Part shown: positions 9,706 to 17,808 of the stretch, in pieces
Layout of the letters: every line of letters starts with the position of its first letter
Numbering within the stretch: position 1 is the first letter of the stretch
Notes under the pieces: generated by a model
Told to the model about the DNA's origin: nothing
Database searches by the model: none
Seen by the model: the letters and a program-made list of their open reading frames with translations, nothing else
Translations under genes and position numbers: made by a program
From: a virus
Reading direction: 5' to 3' (one strand)
Virus record (IMG/VR): IMGVR_UViG_3300009181_000055
Span: 16,862-80,861 of that record
Length of the DNA: 64,000 bases

Positions 9706-10110
9706 ATGGCTAGAAGAAATCCTTATAGTAAAAAAGCAGTTGCGGCTAAGTACGGATTCCGTAGTGGCTTAGAAATGGAAATTGACGAATCACTTAAATC
9801 TAAAGGGATAGACGGTGATTATGAAAAGCATATTATTGAATATGTCAAACCAGAGACTAAACACAAATATCATCCTGACTTCAAATTGCCTAATGGTATT
9901 TTTGTAGAAACCAAAGGAAGATTTTTAACTGACGATCGAAAGAAACATATCTTAATCAAAGCTCAACATCCTGAGTTAGATATTCGCTTTTTATTTCAAA
10001 ATTCAAAAACAAAAATTAGTAAAGCATCTAAGACTACTTATGCAGATTGGTGTATCAAGTATAACTTTAAATTTGCGGACAAGATAATACCGGAAGATTG
10101 GTTAGTATAA
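9706..10110 (+). CDS. T7 endonuclease I-like Holliday-junction resolvase
   Basis: This 134-residue protein has the layout of phage T7 endonuclease I (gp3, 149 residues), a PDDEXK-fold enzyme that cuts four-way junctions and branched DNA. Candidate catalytic residues are E23 or E25 (SGLEMEIDE), D58 (YHPDF), E68 and K70 (IFVETKG), matching the E/D/E/K set of the family. The basic N-terminus (MARRNPYSKK) fits DNA contact. In a T4-type phage such an enzyme would do the work of gp49, resolving branches before packaging. It stands next to primase and Mre11/Rad50 genes, consistent with recombination. Confidence 0.8.
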   Translation: MARRNPYSKKAVAAKYGFRSGLEMEIDESLKSKGIDGDYEKHIIEYVKPETKHKYHPDFKLPNGIFVETKGRFLTDDRKKHILIKAQHPELDIRFLFQNSKTKISKASKTTYADWCIKYNFKFADKIIPEDWLV

Positions 10111-10142
10111 TATTTGGTATATTGAAATAAATATACTATATT
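10110..10142 (+). promoter_or_regulatory. Promoter-like repeat ATATTTGGTA-N2-TTGAAATAA before primase
   Basis: ATATTTGGTA (10110-10119), two bases, TTGAAATAA (10122-10130), then an A/T-rich stretch with TACTATA. The same arrangement occurs at 63869-63900. It differs from the GATATTTATA motif and stands before the replication/recombination block, so an early or middle promoter is possible. Confidence 0.3.
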
Positions 10143-10150
10143 AATCGAGT

Positions 10151-11098
10151 ATGATAAATAGTAAACTGACTAATTTAATAGAATCTGTTTTAGGTAAAGG
10201 TAAAACTACAAACAAAGGTAACATTGCACATCATTGTCCTTTTTGCCAATCCCCTAGAAGAAAATTAGAAGTTCAATCTTTAACTAATGAAAAAGGAGAA
10301 AACCCTTGGCATTGTTGGGTTTGTAATAAATCAGGAAAAAAGCTATCTACCTTATTTAAAGCCTTAAACGTAAGCCGTGATAGACTAACGGAGCTATACA
10401 GTATACTTAACATCCAACCCAAATATAACTCCGGTAAGTTCGACAGTTTACATTCAAATACGACAGTACTCGACATGCCTAAAGAGTTTATTCCACTTTA
10501 CAAAACTTCAGATACTACAGAATATAAAAATGTAATGCATTATTTACGTTCTAAAAGAAAAATTACACTATCTGAAATAGTAAAGTATAATATTGGCTAT
10601 TGCGAATCTGGAGAATATTCTAAAAAGATTATAATTCCATCGTATGATGAGATGGGTAGATTGAATTATTTTGTAGGAAGAGCATATTATGAAGCGGAAT
10701 CATTTAAACATAAAAATCCAGACACGTCTAAAAATTGTGTTGGCTTTGAATTGTTTATTAATTGGACTTTGCCAATCGTTTTAGTTGAAGGTAGTTTTGA
10801 CGCAATAGCAGTTAGGCGCAATTCCATTCCATTATTCGGAAAGACTATATCAGAAGACTTACGTAAAAAGATTATTGAAAATAAAGTTACTAAATTATAT
10901 ATTTGTCTTGATAAAGACGCTCAAAAGCAAGCTCTAGAACACGCTGAATACTTTATGAATAATGGAGTAGAAGTGTATTTTGTAGATTTGCAAGAAAAAG
11001 ATCCTGCTGAAATTGGTTTTGAACGAATGTGTACGTTGATTAAGGAAACACCTGCATTGACTTTTACACAATTTATGAAATATAAATTATTTGCATAA
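10151..11098 (+). CDS. DNA primase, T4 gp61/DnaG type
   Basis: A 315-residue primase that would make RNA primers for lagging-strand synthesis. The N-terminal zinc-binding domain shows C29-x2-C32 and C55-x2-C58 (HHCPFC, WHCWVC). A TOPRIM-like catalytic core follows, with the acidic motif LVEGSFDAIA near residue 212 and CLDKDA near residue 252. The length is close to T4 gp61 (342 residues). No helicase domain is attached and no helicase gene lies in this window. Its stop overlaps the start of the Mre11-Rad50 gene as TAATG, so both are co-translated. It is preceded by a distinctive promoter-like repeat. Confidence 0.85.
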   Translation: MINSKLTNLIESVLGKGKTTNKGNIAHHCPFCQSPRRKLEVQSLTNEKGENPWHCWVCNKSGKKLSTLFKALNVSRDRLTELYSILNIQPKYNSGKFDSLHSNTTVLDMPKEFIPLYKTSDTTEYKNVMHYLRSKRKITLSEIVKYNIGYCESGEYSKKIIIPSYDEMGRLNYFVGRAYYEAESFKHKNPDTSKNCVGFELFINWTLPIVLVEGSFDAIAVRRNSIPLFGKTISEDLRKKIIENKVTKLYICLDKDAQKQALEHAEYFMNNGVEVYFVDLQEKDPAEIGFERMCTLIKETPALTFTQFMKYKLFA

Positions 11099-14000
11099 TG
11101 AATAGAATAGAAATAGGAATAAATCACATTGAAAAAATATATCACGTAGCTGATATTCACATTCGAAATTTAAAAAGGCATCAAGAATATAAAACTGTAT
11201 TTGAAAGAACTGTTGAAGCTATTAAAAAGACAGTAGGGCCAAATGATATTATCTTTTTAGGAGGAGATATTGTTCACGCTAAGACTGATATGACGCCTGA
11301 GTTGATTCAATCAGTGCAAGAATTCTTTAAAATGTTTGCAGATATTGCTCCTACAATATTAATTACAGGTAATCACGATTGCAACTTAAACAATATGTCT
11401 AGGTTAGATGCATTAACTCCTATTGTCAATGCACTTAATCACCCAAATCTACATTATCTCAAAGAGTCAGGGGTATATCATATATCCGATAAACACTTTA
11501 CAGTTATGTCTGTTTTTGATAAGCCTAAAGATTTCATCAAAGCAAATAGTTTTGAAGGAGATTTTAAAATTGCGTTACATCACGGAGCTGTAAATAATGC
11601 AATGACTGATATTGGATTTAGATTGCAAAATGATCATGTAGACATTGATACATTTGAAGGATATAAATTAACTTTGTTAGGAGATATTCATAAACCAGCT
11701 CAATACCTCAATCAAGAAAAGACTATTGCATATTGTGGTTCGTTAATTCAACAAAATTATGCAGAAGCTTTAATACATGGAATGTTAGTATGGGATACTG
11801 CAACTTGCAAAGCTGACTTTGTAGAAATTGCAAATGACATTTGTTATTATACATTGGAAATTGACAATGGTGTACATGCTCCAATATTGCCAGTTGTATT
11901 AGATAAAAAGATTCGATTGAGTATTAAAGTTAAAAATACTGAATCAGCAGATTTAAAAACGATATTAGCTGACATTAAGTCTCAGTATGATATTGAAGAA
12001 TATACAATTCAAAAAATAAATGATTTCAGTCAAAATAATACACGAGTTCATAAAATTAATATAGGTGATGTTCGAGATGTAGAATATCAAAATGAACTTA
12101 TTACTAAATATCTAGATAATAAATTTGCTTTAGATGATGATATACTCGACGGCATTCGTCACGTTAATAGAACAGTTAATTCAGGATTGCCTCATTTAGA
12201 AATTTCTAGAAATGTATCGTGGATTCCTAAGAAATTTGAATTTTCAAATATGTTTAGTTACGGTGTAGATAATGTAATTGACTTTACAAATATGCAAGGA
12301 GTGCTAGGCATATTTGCACCTAATGCCTCTGGAAAGTCTACCATGTTAGATTCAATTACTTATTGTATATTTGACAAATGTGGAAGAACATCTAAAGCTT
12401 CAAGTGTATTAAATAATAAATCAGGTTCGTTTAAATGTAAATTTAATTTTGAATTAGATGGTCGAGATTACTTTATTGAAAAAACAGGAACTAAAGGAAG
12501 AGGTGAACACGTTCGAGTTGATGTTGATTTTTATTGTATAGATGATTTAGGAAATAAAGAATCTTTAAATGGAAAAGAACGAAGTGAAACAAATGATCAC
12601 ATTAGAAATTTGCTAGGTACCTATGAAGATTTTGTCTTAACTGCATTGTCAGTACAAAATAACAATACTGGATTTATTGATATGGCTCAAAAAGATCGTA
12701 AAGACTTACTAGCACAGTTTCTAGACATTAATATATTTGAAGACTTAAATAAAATAGCAAATGAAGATATTAAAGAAGTAGCTACGCTAGTTAAAGAATA
12801 TCAAAAGCAAGACTTTGCTACTCAATTGTCAGGAGCATTAATTAACATTGATACTTACTCTAAACAGCATAAAGGTCATTTAATGGACAAGGCAGAGTTA
12901 GATACTAAAATTGCAGATATCCATGCACAAATATTAAATCTAACTTCAGATTTAGTACCAATTGATTCTTCAATTGAAAATATATTTGAATTGGAAACTT
13001 TAGTATCTAAATGCAATGCGTTATTAGATCAAATCAATACTCAGTTAAACGCTAATGACATTTCACTGTCTGAAGCTAAAGCTGCTGTAGATAAAATTGA
13101 AAAGGAATTAGAAAATTATAATATTGTAGAGATAAAAGCACGTATAGCCGTTTATAATGGATTGAAAAATTCAGAATTAATATTTCATGGACAAATAGAA
13201 AAACGCAAGGCAGAGATTCGTATCAAAGAAGATAAAATGGCCAAGCTTAATGATCTTAAGTATGATGAGAATTGTTCATATTGTATGGATAATATTTTTG
13301 TTAAAGATGCTATTGCTACAAAATCTTCAATACAAGATGATAAAGAAGGTCTAGTATCTTTAAATGCTAAGCTGCAGGAAGTAGTTGATAAAATGACAGA
13401 GTTGTCAAAGTCAGTTACTGAACAAGAAACGTATTATGAATTACAAAGGAAATTAACTCAAGCTAATACTAATAAAAATAATACCGAATCTACGATTAAT
13501 GATTTAAAAACTAAACGTGGGCTAGCAGAAACTAAATTACTAGAAACTCAAAGAAAGGTTGATGAGTATTATACTAAAGAAGCTGTAATTAAAAAGAATA
13601 AAGAAAATAGAACTTCTATATCTTTACTAAATACTACAATGGATGTACTTAAAGATGAATTAAGTGATGTAAATGATTTAATTTTAACTTGCCATTCCAA
13701 TTTACTAGTAGCTCAAAAAGATAAAGAAAAATCTGAAGAGTCTATTGCCAAACTAAAAGATTTAACTCAACAATATAAATTTTACGAATATTATTTAATA
13801 GCAGTCAATCGTGACGGAGTTCCTTACGATTTAATTACCACCGCTGTACCATTTATAGAACAGGAAATAAATAACATCCTAACTCAGTTAGTTGATTTTA
13901 GTATAATGCTGGAAATGGATGGTAAAAATATTAATTGTTATATTGTTTACGATCAAGATAATTTTTGGTCTATAGAATTAACTTCTGGTATGGAGAAATT

Positions 14001-14256
14001 TATATCGTCTTTAGCTATTAGAACTGCGTTAATAAATATATCATCACTACCTAGACCTAATTTCCTAGCTATTGATGAAGGCTTTGGAGTTTTAGATTCT
14101 AACAATTTAAACTCTATGTTTAATTTATTTGAGTATCTTAAAACTCAATTCTCTTTTATGTTAGTTATATCTCATATAGATTCCATGAGAGATGTAGTTG
14201 ATAAATTAATTGAAATTGTTAAAACCAACGGAAATTCTAAGATCTATTACATTTAG
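11098..14256 (+). CDS. 47-46: Fused Mre11-Rad50 (gp47-gp46) recombination nuclease
   Basis: One 1052-residue chain carries both subunits that T4 encodes separately as gp47 (nuclease) and gp46 (ATPase). Residues about 15-350 are a metallophosphoesterase: VADIHIRN, LGGDIVHA, ITGNHDCN, LLGDIHKP. Rad50 follows: Walker A FAPNASGKST near residue 406, a long coiled coil, a zinc hook CSYC near residue 727, an ABC signature LTSGMEKFISSLAIR near 962 and Walker B FLAIDEGFGVLD near 989. The signature reads SGME instead of the usual SGGE. The complex resects DNA ends for recombination-dependent replication and host DNA breakdown. The frame is uninterrupted. Confidence 0.9.
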   Translation: MNRIEIGINHIEKIYHVADIHIRNLKRHQEYKTVFERTVEAIKKTVGPNDIIFLGGDIVHAKTDMTPELIQSVQEFFKMFADIAPTILITGNHDCNLNNMSRLDALTPIVNALNHPNLHYLKESGVYHISDKHFTVMSVFDKPKDFIKANSFEGDFKIALHHGAVNNAMTDIGFRLQNDHVDIDTFEGYKLTLLGDIHKPAQYLNQEKTIAYCGSLIQQNYAEALIHGMLVWDTATCKADFVEIANDICYYTLEIDNGVHAPILPVVLDKKIRLSIKVKNTESADLKTILADIKSQYDIEEYTIQKINDFSQNNTRVHKINIGDVRDVEYQNELITKYLDNKFALDDDILDGIRHVNRTVNSGLPHLEISRNVSWIPKKFEFSNMFSYGVDNVIDFTNMQGVLGIFAPNASGKSTMLDSITYCIFDKCGRTSKASSVLNNKSGSFKCKFNFELDGRDYFIEKTGTKGRGEHVRVDVDFYCIDDLGNKESLNGKERSETNDHIRNLLGTYEDFVLTALSVQNNNTGFIDMAQKDRKDLLAQFLDINIFEDLNKIANEDIKEVATLVKEYQKQDFATQLSGALINIDTYSKQHKGHLMDKAELDTKIADIHAQILNLTSDLVPIDSSIENIFELETLVSKCNALLDQINTQLNANDISLSEAKAAVDKIEKELENYNIVEIKARIAVYNGLKNSELIFHGQIEKRKAEIRIKEDKMAKLNDLKYDENCSYCMDNIFVKDAIATKSSIQDDKEGLVSLNAKLQEVVDKMTELSKSVTEQETYYELQRKLTQANTNKNNTESTINDLKTKRGLAETKLLETQRKVDEYYTKEAVIKKNKENRTSISLLNTTMDVLKDELSDVNDLILTCHSNLLVAQKDKEKSEESIAKLKDLTQQYKFYEYYLIAVNRDGVPYDLITTAVPFIEQEINNILTQLVDFSIMLEMDGKNINCYIVYDQDNFWSIELTSGMEKFISSLAIRTALINISSLPRPNFLAIDEGFGVLDSNNLNSMFNLFEYLKTQFSFMLVISHIDSMRDVVDKLIEIVKTNGNSKIYYI

Positions 14257-14265
14257 ATATTTATA
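14256..14265 (+). promoter_or_regulatory. Late-promoter-like motif GATATTTATA
   Basis: Exact GATATTTATA starting on the last base of the Mre11-Rad50 stop codon, with an overlapping second ATATTTATA at 14263-14271. It lies 26 bases before the ATG of the next structural gene, switching from a replication block to a virion block. Confidence 0.5.
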
Positions 14266-14291
14266 TTTATATAAGTATTTTTACGTAATTC

Positions 14292-16787
14292 ATGGCTAAA
14301 AAAGAAATAATTTATCAAGGGCTTGCTGATTTAAATGTATTAGTTGAGGACAACTCTATATCATCGCCAGATTATTTTAGAGTCACTAACATACCTTCCG
14401 AATTCTTTTCCGGTAGAAATATTTTAAAGTTCAAAGGAAATCCTAATTTATTTAATGAAGGATCTCCTGTTTATATAGAGGTATTAGATTCTAATGGAGA
14501 CCCAATTTATTATGAAATTGGATTAGATAGAGAATCAGAATCGCAAGCAGCCGTAATTACAGTATTTGTAAACCAAGATACAACTCCTGGAAATGGTCTT
14601 ATAACAATTTGTGGAACTGCTTCAAAAGATGCAGCAGGTAATTTTTTAGATACTAAATTACTTAATGTACGTTGGTCAACTCTTGTCTATATAGATCCTT
14701 CCAAAGAAAACAACGCTGAAATTATATTTGAATCTCTACCGACAGCTACAATATCAGCTTCGACGGGGTCATATACCAATTTAGGATATGCTGGTGGCAC
14801 AAGAATAATATCACAATCAGTAAGTAATTTAGAATATTACTATTATAATAATACTCCAGTTTTAACTACTAGCTCTTTAGCAGGAGCAGGATTCAGTGGC
14901 TCTGCATTAGCAGCTGCCGTGTCAATTCCATATACTTCTATTAGCTCAGTTAATCCGTCACCTCAAGGTACTGTGTCAGCGTCGTTAATATTTACGTCAA
15001 GCATTAGTTCATTTAGTGGAGATGGAATTGCATTTTTATCAAACCCGTTAATATTTCCATTACAAAATAGTAATTCAGACTATGCTCCAACTTATGCAGC
15101 TTTAACAGCTACAATTACTTACGAGCAGTCTGCTTCATTAGCTTCAGTTCCAACACAAAATACATTTAATGTAGCTACGGTATTTTTTACAGGACTTCAA
15201 CCTCAAATAGGAGTTGTTAATAAAATTAGATCGTATGTAAAATCTTCAGGAGTAGGAGAATATGTGTTATCAAATGAAACAAATATTTCAGAACAAGCTG
15301 ATGAGTTAGGATTTACGGCAAATGTAGTAACAGCTTCATTTGCTTTGCCAACGGTACATCGAAATGATAGATTAGATTTCAAATTTGAATTTGTTAATCC
15401 TGTAGGTTTAGTTTCCGCACAGTACGTAGAACTTTTAAATAATTTATTTTTAGGAGGTAATACTTACATAGGAGGAAATGATAATTTACTAACAGGATCT
15501 TTATTTGTCGCAGGAGCTACGGGAACTGGCGTTGAAATTACAGGAAAAGCACAATCTGCAATGATTAGGTCTCTAGGATATCAAGGGTTTCAAAATGCTA
15601 TTACAAACAATGGCGGAGCTTATTCTGGATTTGTAATTTATTCAGGTTCAGTGCAATCTATTTTAGGATCAGCAGAATCATATAATGGAGTAGGATTAGA
15701 ATTAGTAGCTAATACATCATCTTATTTTAAATACGCGTCGTCTGGTAGTGGTATATTAGATATTAAAACAAATACATTCTTTTTAGGAAGTACTACAGGA
15801 ACATTTATATCAGGCTCGGACGGAAAGTTACAAATATCAGCTTCTAATTTTTCCGTATCAGTAACCGGTAACGTTACTGCTAGTAATATGATATTAAAAA
15901 ATGTATCATATGCTGACTTTTTTGCTAACAGACAAATAGTTGTTAATAATACTAATTCCGGTTCATATTTTAAATATTTTTATGATGGTGGAAAGGCGTA
16001 TACGATATTAAATTTAGCTGGAATTACTGGCCCGTCTAGTAACAATTGGTCCGGATTTTCTGCAATGTATGTAAGATTTTTTGTTAATCCAGCTGCCCCA
16101 ATAGCTGGAATAATAACTCCTGCAGATTTTGGGTATGACGGTCAAGTTATAATTGAAACGTATGGCCCGGCATATAATACCGGCATACTAGGATCGGGGT
16201 GTACAACTACATCTTCTTTAGGAGCTAATGTATTAATAGAGGCTAACCGTATTTCTGTTGGAAATTATTATGCAGTTGGCAACTTTTATGATAACGTTTA
16301 CGCAGTACAATACAATATACCCATAAAAGGCGGCGGTTACGGCACCCAATGGGTATTTAATGGAGACGATGCTGGCAGCGGTTCTGCGTGGTTTAGTGAC
16401 GCTACATCAATAACTCCACCTCCAGGACTACCCACTGTCGATACATTAGGTAAACGACGATCTTTACGTAGTCGAATTACATATGAAGTTAATGATTGGG
16501 CAAGTTACTCTTATACTGTGAGTAGAGACAACCCTGCATATTATGTTGACCCTAATCCACTTTTTAATGTATGCCCAAATAATTACAATGATATGTTAGA
16601 ATGTGCACCGGGAGGACGCTACGCTTTCGCTCCAGGAGACTCGGGATGGCGGTTGCAGTCAGTAACTAATTATGGAGGTTCGGTAGTTCCACTATTTTCT
16701 GGTAGTCTTGCATTAAACTCACCCAATGGTACCGTATATAGAATTGACGTCAGCAACGCCGGCTTATTATCAACAACAGCAATTTAA
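14292..16787 (+). CDS. Large tail-fibre-like structural protein
   Basis: An 831-residue protein, rich in Ser, Thr, Gly and Asn. The first 150 residues (GLADLNVLVEDNSISSPDYF, VRWSTLVYIDPSKEN) form a well-defined N-terminal domain that I know from long structural proteins of T4-like phages, probably the virion-attachment part. The middle has repeated short strands with TASF and GSVQ patterns, like repeat fibres. The C-terminal 250 residues contain Cys, Pro and Tyr-rich segments (ANRISVGNYYAVGNFYDN) that may be the tip. It is followed at close spacing by two small enzymes-like genes. A fibre role is inferred. Confidence 0.6.
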   Translation: MAKKEIIYQGLADLNVLVEDNSISSPDYFRVTNIPSEFFSGRNILKFKGNPNLFNEGSPVYIEVLDSNGDPIYYEIGLDRESESQAAVITVFVNQDTTPGNGLITICGTASKDAAGNFLDTKLLNVRWSTLVYIDPSKENNAEIIFESLPTATISASTGSYTNLGYAGGTRIISQSVSNLEYYYYNNTPVLTTSSLAGAGFSGSALAAAVSIPYTSISSVNPSPQGTVSASLIFTSSISSFSGDGIAFLSNPLIFPLQNSNSDYAPTYAALTATITYEQSASLASVPTQNTFNVATVFFTGLQPQIGVVNKIRSYVKSSGVGEYVLSNETNISEQADELGFTANVVTASFALPTVHRNDRLDFKFEFVNPVGLVSAQYVELLNNLFLGGNTYIGGNDNLLTGSLFVAGATGTGVEITGKAQSAMIRSLGYQGFQNAITNNGGAYSGFVIYSGSVQSILGSAESYNGVGLELVANTSSYFKYASSGSGILDIKTNTFFLGSTTGTFISGSDGKLQISASNFSVSVTGNVTASNMILKNVSYADFFANRQIVVNNTNSGSYFKYFYDGGKAYTILNLAGITGPSSNNWSGFSAMYVRFFVNPAAPIAGIITPADFGYDGQVIIETYGPAYNTGILGSGCTTTSSLGANVLIEANRISVGNYYAVGNFYDNVYAVQYNIPIKGGGYGTQWVFNGDDAGSGSAWFSDATSITPPPGLPTVDTLGKRRSLRSRITYEVNDWASYSYTVSRDNPAYYVDPNPLFNVCPNNYNDMLECAPGGRYAFAPGDSGWRLQSVTNYGGSVVPLFSGSLALNSPNGTVYRIDVSNAGLLSTTAI

Positions 16788-16796
16788 TTTTAATTT

Positions 16797-17159
16797 ATGA
16801 ATACAGTTTATTTTTTTACCGATACTGTTTATTGTGAAGGATCTCCGGGAGCTCCTACATGTAGAATACTTAGACAAATGCTAACTGATTTAGGAGTTAG
16901 CTTTATTACAAAAGATTTACATCGGAATCGTAATAATAATGATGAAATACGTAATATATCCGGAAGAAATTATTATACTCCTTACATTATAATTCGTGAT
17001 TCTAGCCAATCTTTAATTTTTCACTTTGGATATCCATATATTAATGAATTAATACGACAAAGCGAAATTATTTACAATACACAAGAAGAATATAATGCAG
17101 CGGCACAAGAGCATATTAAAAATACATTAATCTTATATAATGCTTTATCAGAATCCTAA
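16797..17159 (+). CDS. Glutaredoxin/thioredoxin-fold candidate
   Basis: This 120-residue protein begins with a short strand (TVYFFTDTVYC), a Cys-containing loop (C14 and C22, as CEGSPGAPTC), a helix (RILRQMLTDLGV), a second strand (SFITKDLHRN) and a YYTPYIIIRD segment with the Pro position typical of a thioredoxin cis-Pro loop. This order resembles glutaredoxins, but the active-site spacing is not CxxC, so redox activity is unproven. It overlaps the SET-domain gene by 20 bases, implying coupled expression. An adaptor or chaperone role with the neighbouring fibre is an alternative. Confidence 0.35.
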   Translation: MNTVYFFTDTVYCEGSPGAPTCRILRQMLTDLGVSFITKDLHRNRNNNDEIRNISGRNYYTPYIIIRDSSQSLIFHFGYPYINELIRQSEIIYNTQEEYNAAAQEHIKNTLILYNALSES

Positions 17160-17505
17160 TATATATGTCGACGATTCATTAATACATGGAAGAGGTGTAT
17201 TTACTTCTGCGTTAATTAATTCGGGCAGTTTAATTGAGGAATGCCATTTTTTTAAGTTAAATGAGTTTAATATTAACAATATTAATTATAGTAGTTTAAA
17301 AGAAAGAGTTATGCCATGGCCAAATAAAATAACAGTAAACACATATATACTTGCGTTAGGATATGGATGTATATACAATCATTCTATATATCCTAACGCT
17401 ATTTGTAATTCAAATATACAAAAATCAGTAATAGAACTATATTCAATACAAGATATTCAGCCCGGTGAAGAAATAACATATAATTACAATACGAATTTTA
17501 ATTAA
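17140..17505 (+). CDS. Small SET-domain protein (putative lysine methyltransferase)
   Basis: The 121-residue product shows the SET-domain pattern almost end to end. There is IHGRGVFTSALINSG near residues 14-28, where family members have GxGxFA...IxxG. GCIYNHSIYPNA lies near residues 80-91, covering the NHS/PNA cofactor and pseudoknot motif, and IQPGEEITYNY near the C-terminus supplies the GEEI and final Tyr. SET proteins transfer methyl groups from S-adenosylmethionine to lysines. The compact size lacks pre- and post-SET regions, as in many small bacterial members. It overlaps the preceding small gene and lies inside a virion gene cluster. The substrate is unknown. Confidence 0.75.
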   Translation: MLYQNPNIYVDDSLIHGRGVFTSALINSGSLIEECHFFKLNEFNINNINYSSLKERVMPWPNKITVNTYILALGYGCIYNHSIYPNAICNSNIQKSVIELYSIQDIQPGEEITYNYNTNFN

Positions 17506-17511
17506 AATTTA

Positions 17512-17521
17512 GATATTTATT
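17512..17521 (+). promoter_or_regulatory. Late-promoter-like motif GATATTTATT
   Basis: GATATTTATT 13 bases before the ATG at 17535, in the 29-base gap after the SET-domain gene. Confidence 0.5.
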
Positions 17522-17534
17522 ACAAAAGATAGAA

Positions 17535-17807
17535 ATGGCAATTTCAAATTTAACAACCCAGTATATATCATCATCGTTTCAGAACTTAATGCAAGTATCA
17601 AGTTCTGGTCAGATATATAATGGTACAGGAACGCAAGTAACTAATTTAACTGGATTTAATTTAATTGGAAGTGTTACTGGTTCCGCTACTACAGTTACAA
17701 CTAACGTTCCTACTACGCCAGTTACAGGATCTATATATTTTAATACTAGCACAAATTATTTGTACATTTACAATGGTACCAGCTATAAATCAAGTTCGTT
17801 TAGTTAA
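17535..17807 (+). CDS. Short fibre-type structural protein
   Basis: A 90-residue protein made almost entirely of Ser, Thr, Asn, Gly and Tyr (QVSSSGQIYNGTG, VTGSIYFNTSTNYLYIYNG). The pattern ending YFNTSTNYLYIYNGTSY matches a strand repeat often seen near the tips of phage tail fibres in Bacteroidetes and marine phages. The N-terminal SSSFQNLMQVSSSG is weakly related to the TASYA-type repeats of the large fibre at 40789. No signal peptide or membrane segment is seen. The start is ATG 17535 after a promoter-like motif. A small virion or fibre-tip protein is inferred. Confidence 0.5.
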   Translation: MAISNLTTQYISSSFQNLMQVSSSGQIYNGTGTQVTNLTGFNLIGSVTGSATTVTTNVPTTPVTGSIYFNTSTNYLYIYNGTSYKSSSFS

Positions 17808-17808
17808 C

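Noticed and set aside
17665-17808. Longer N-terminus for the multidomain protein
   Set aside because: The extension would overlap the fibre-type gene by 143 bases and start at TTG; the NMNAT-like motif begins normally just after ATG 17809.
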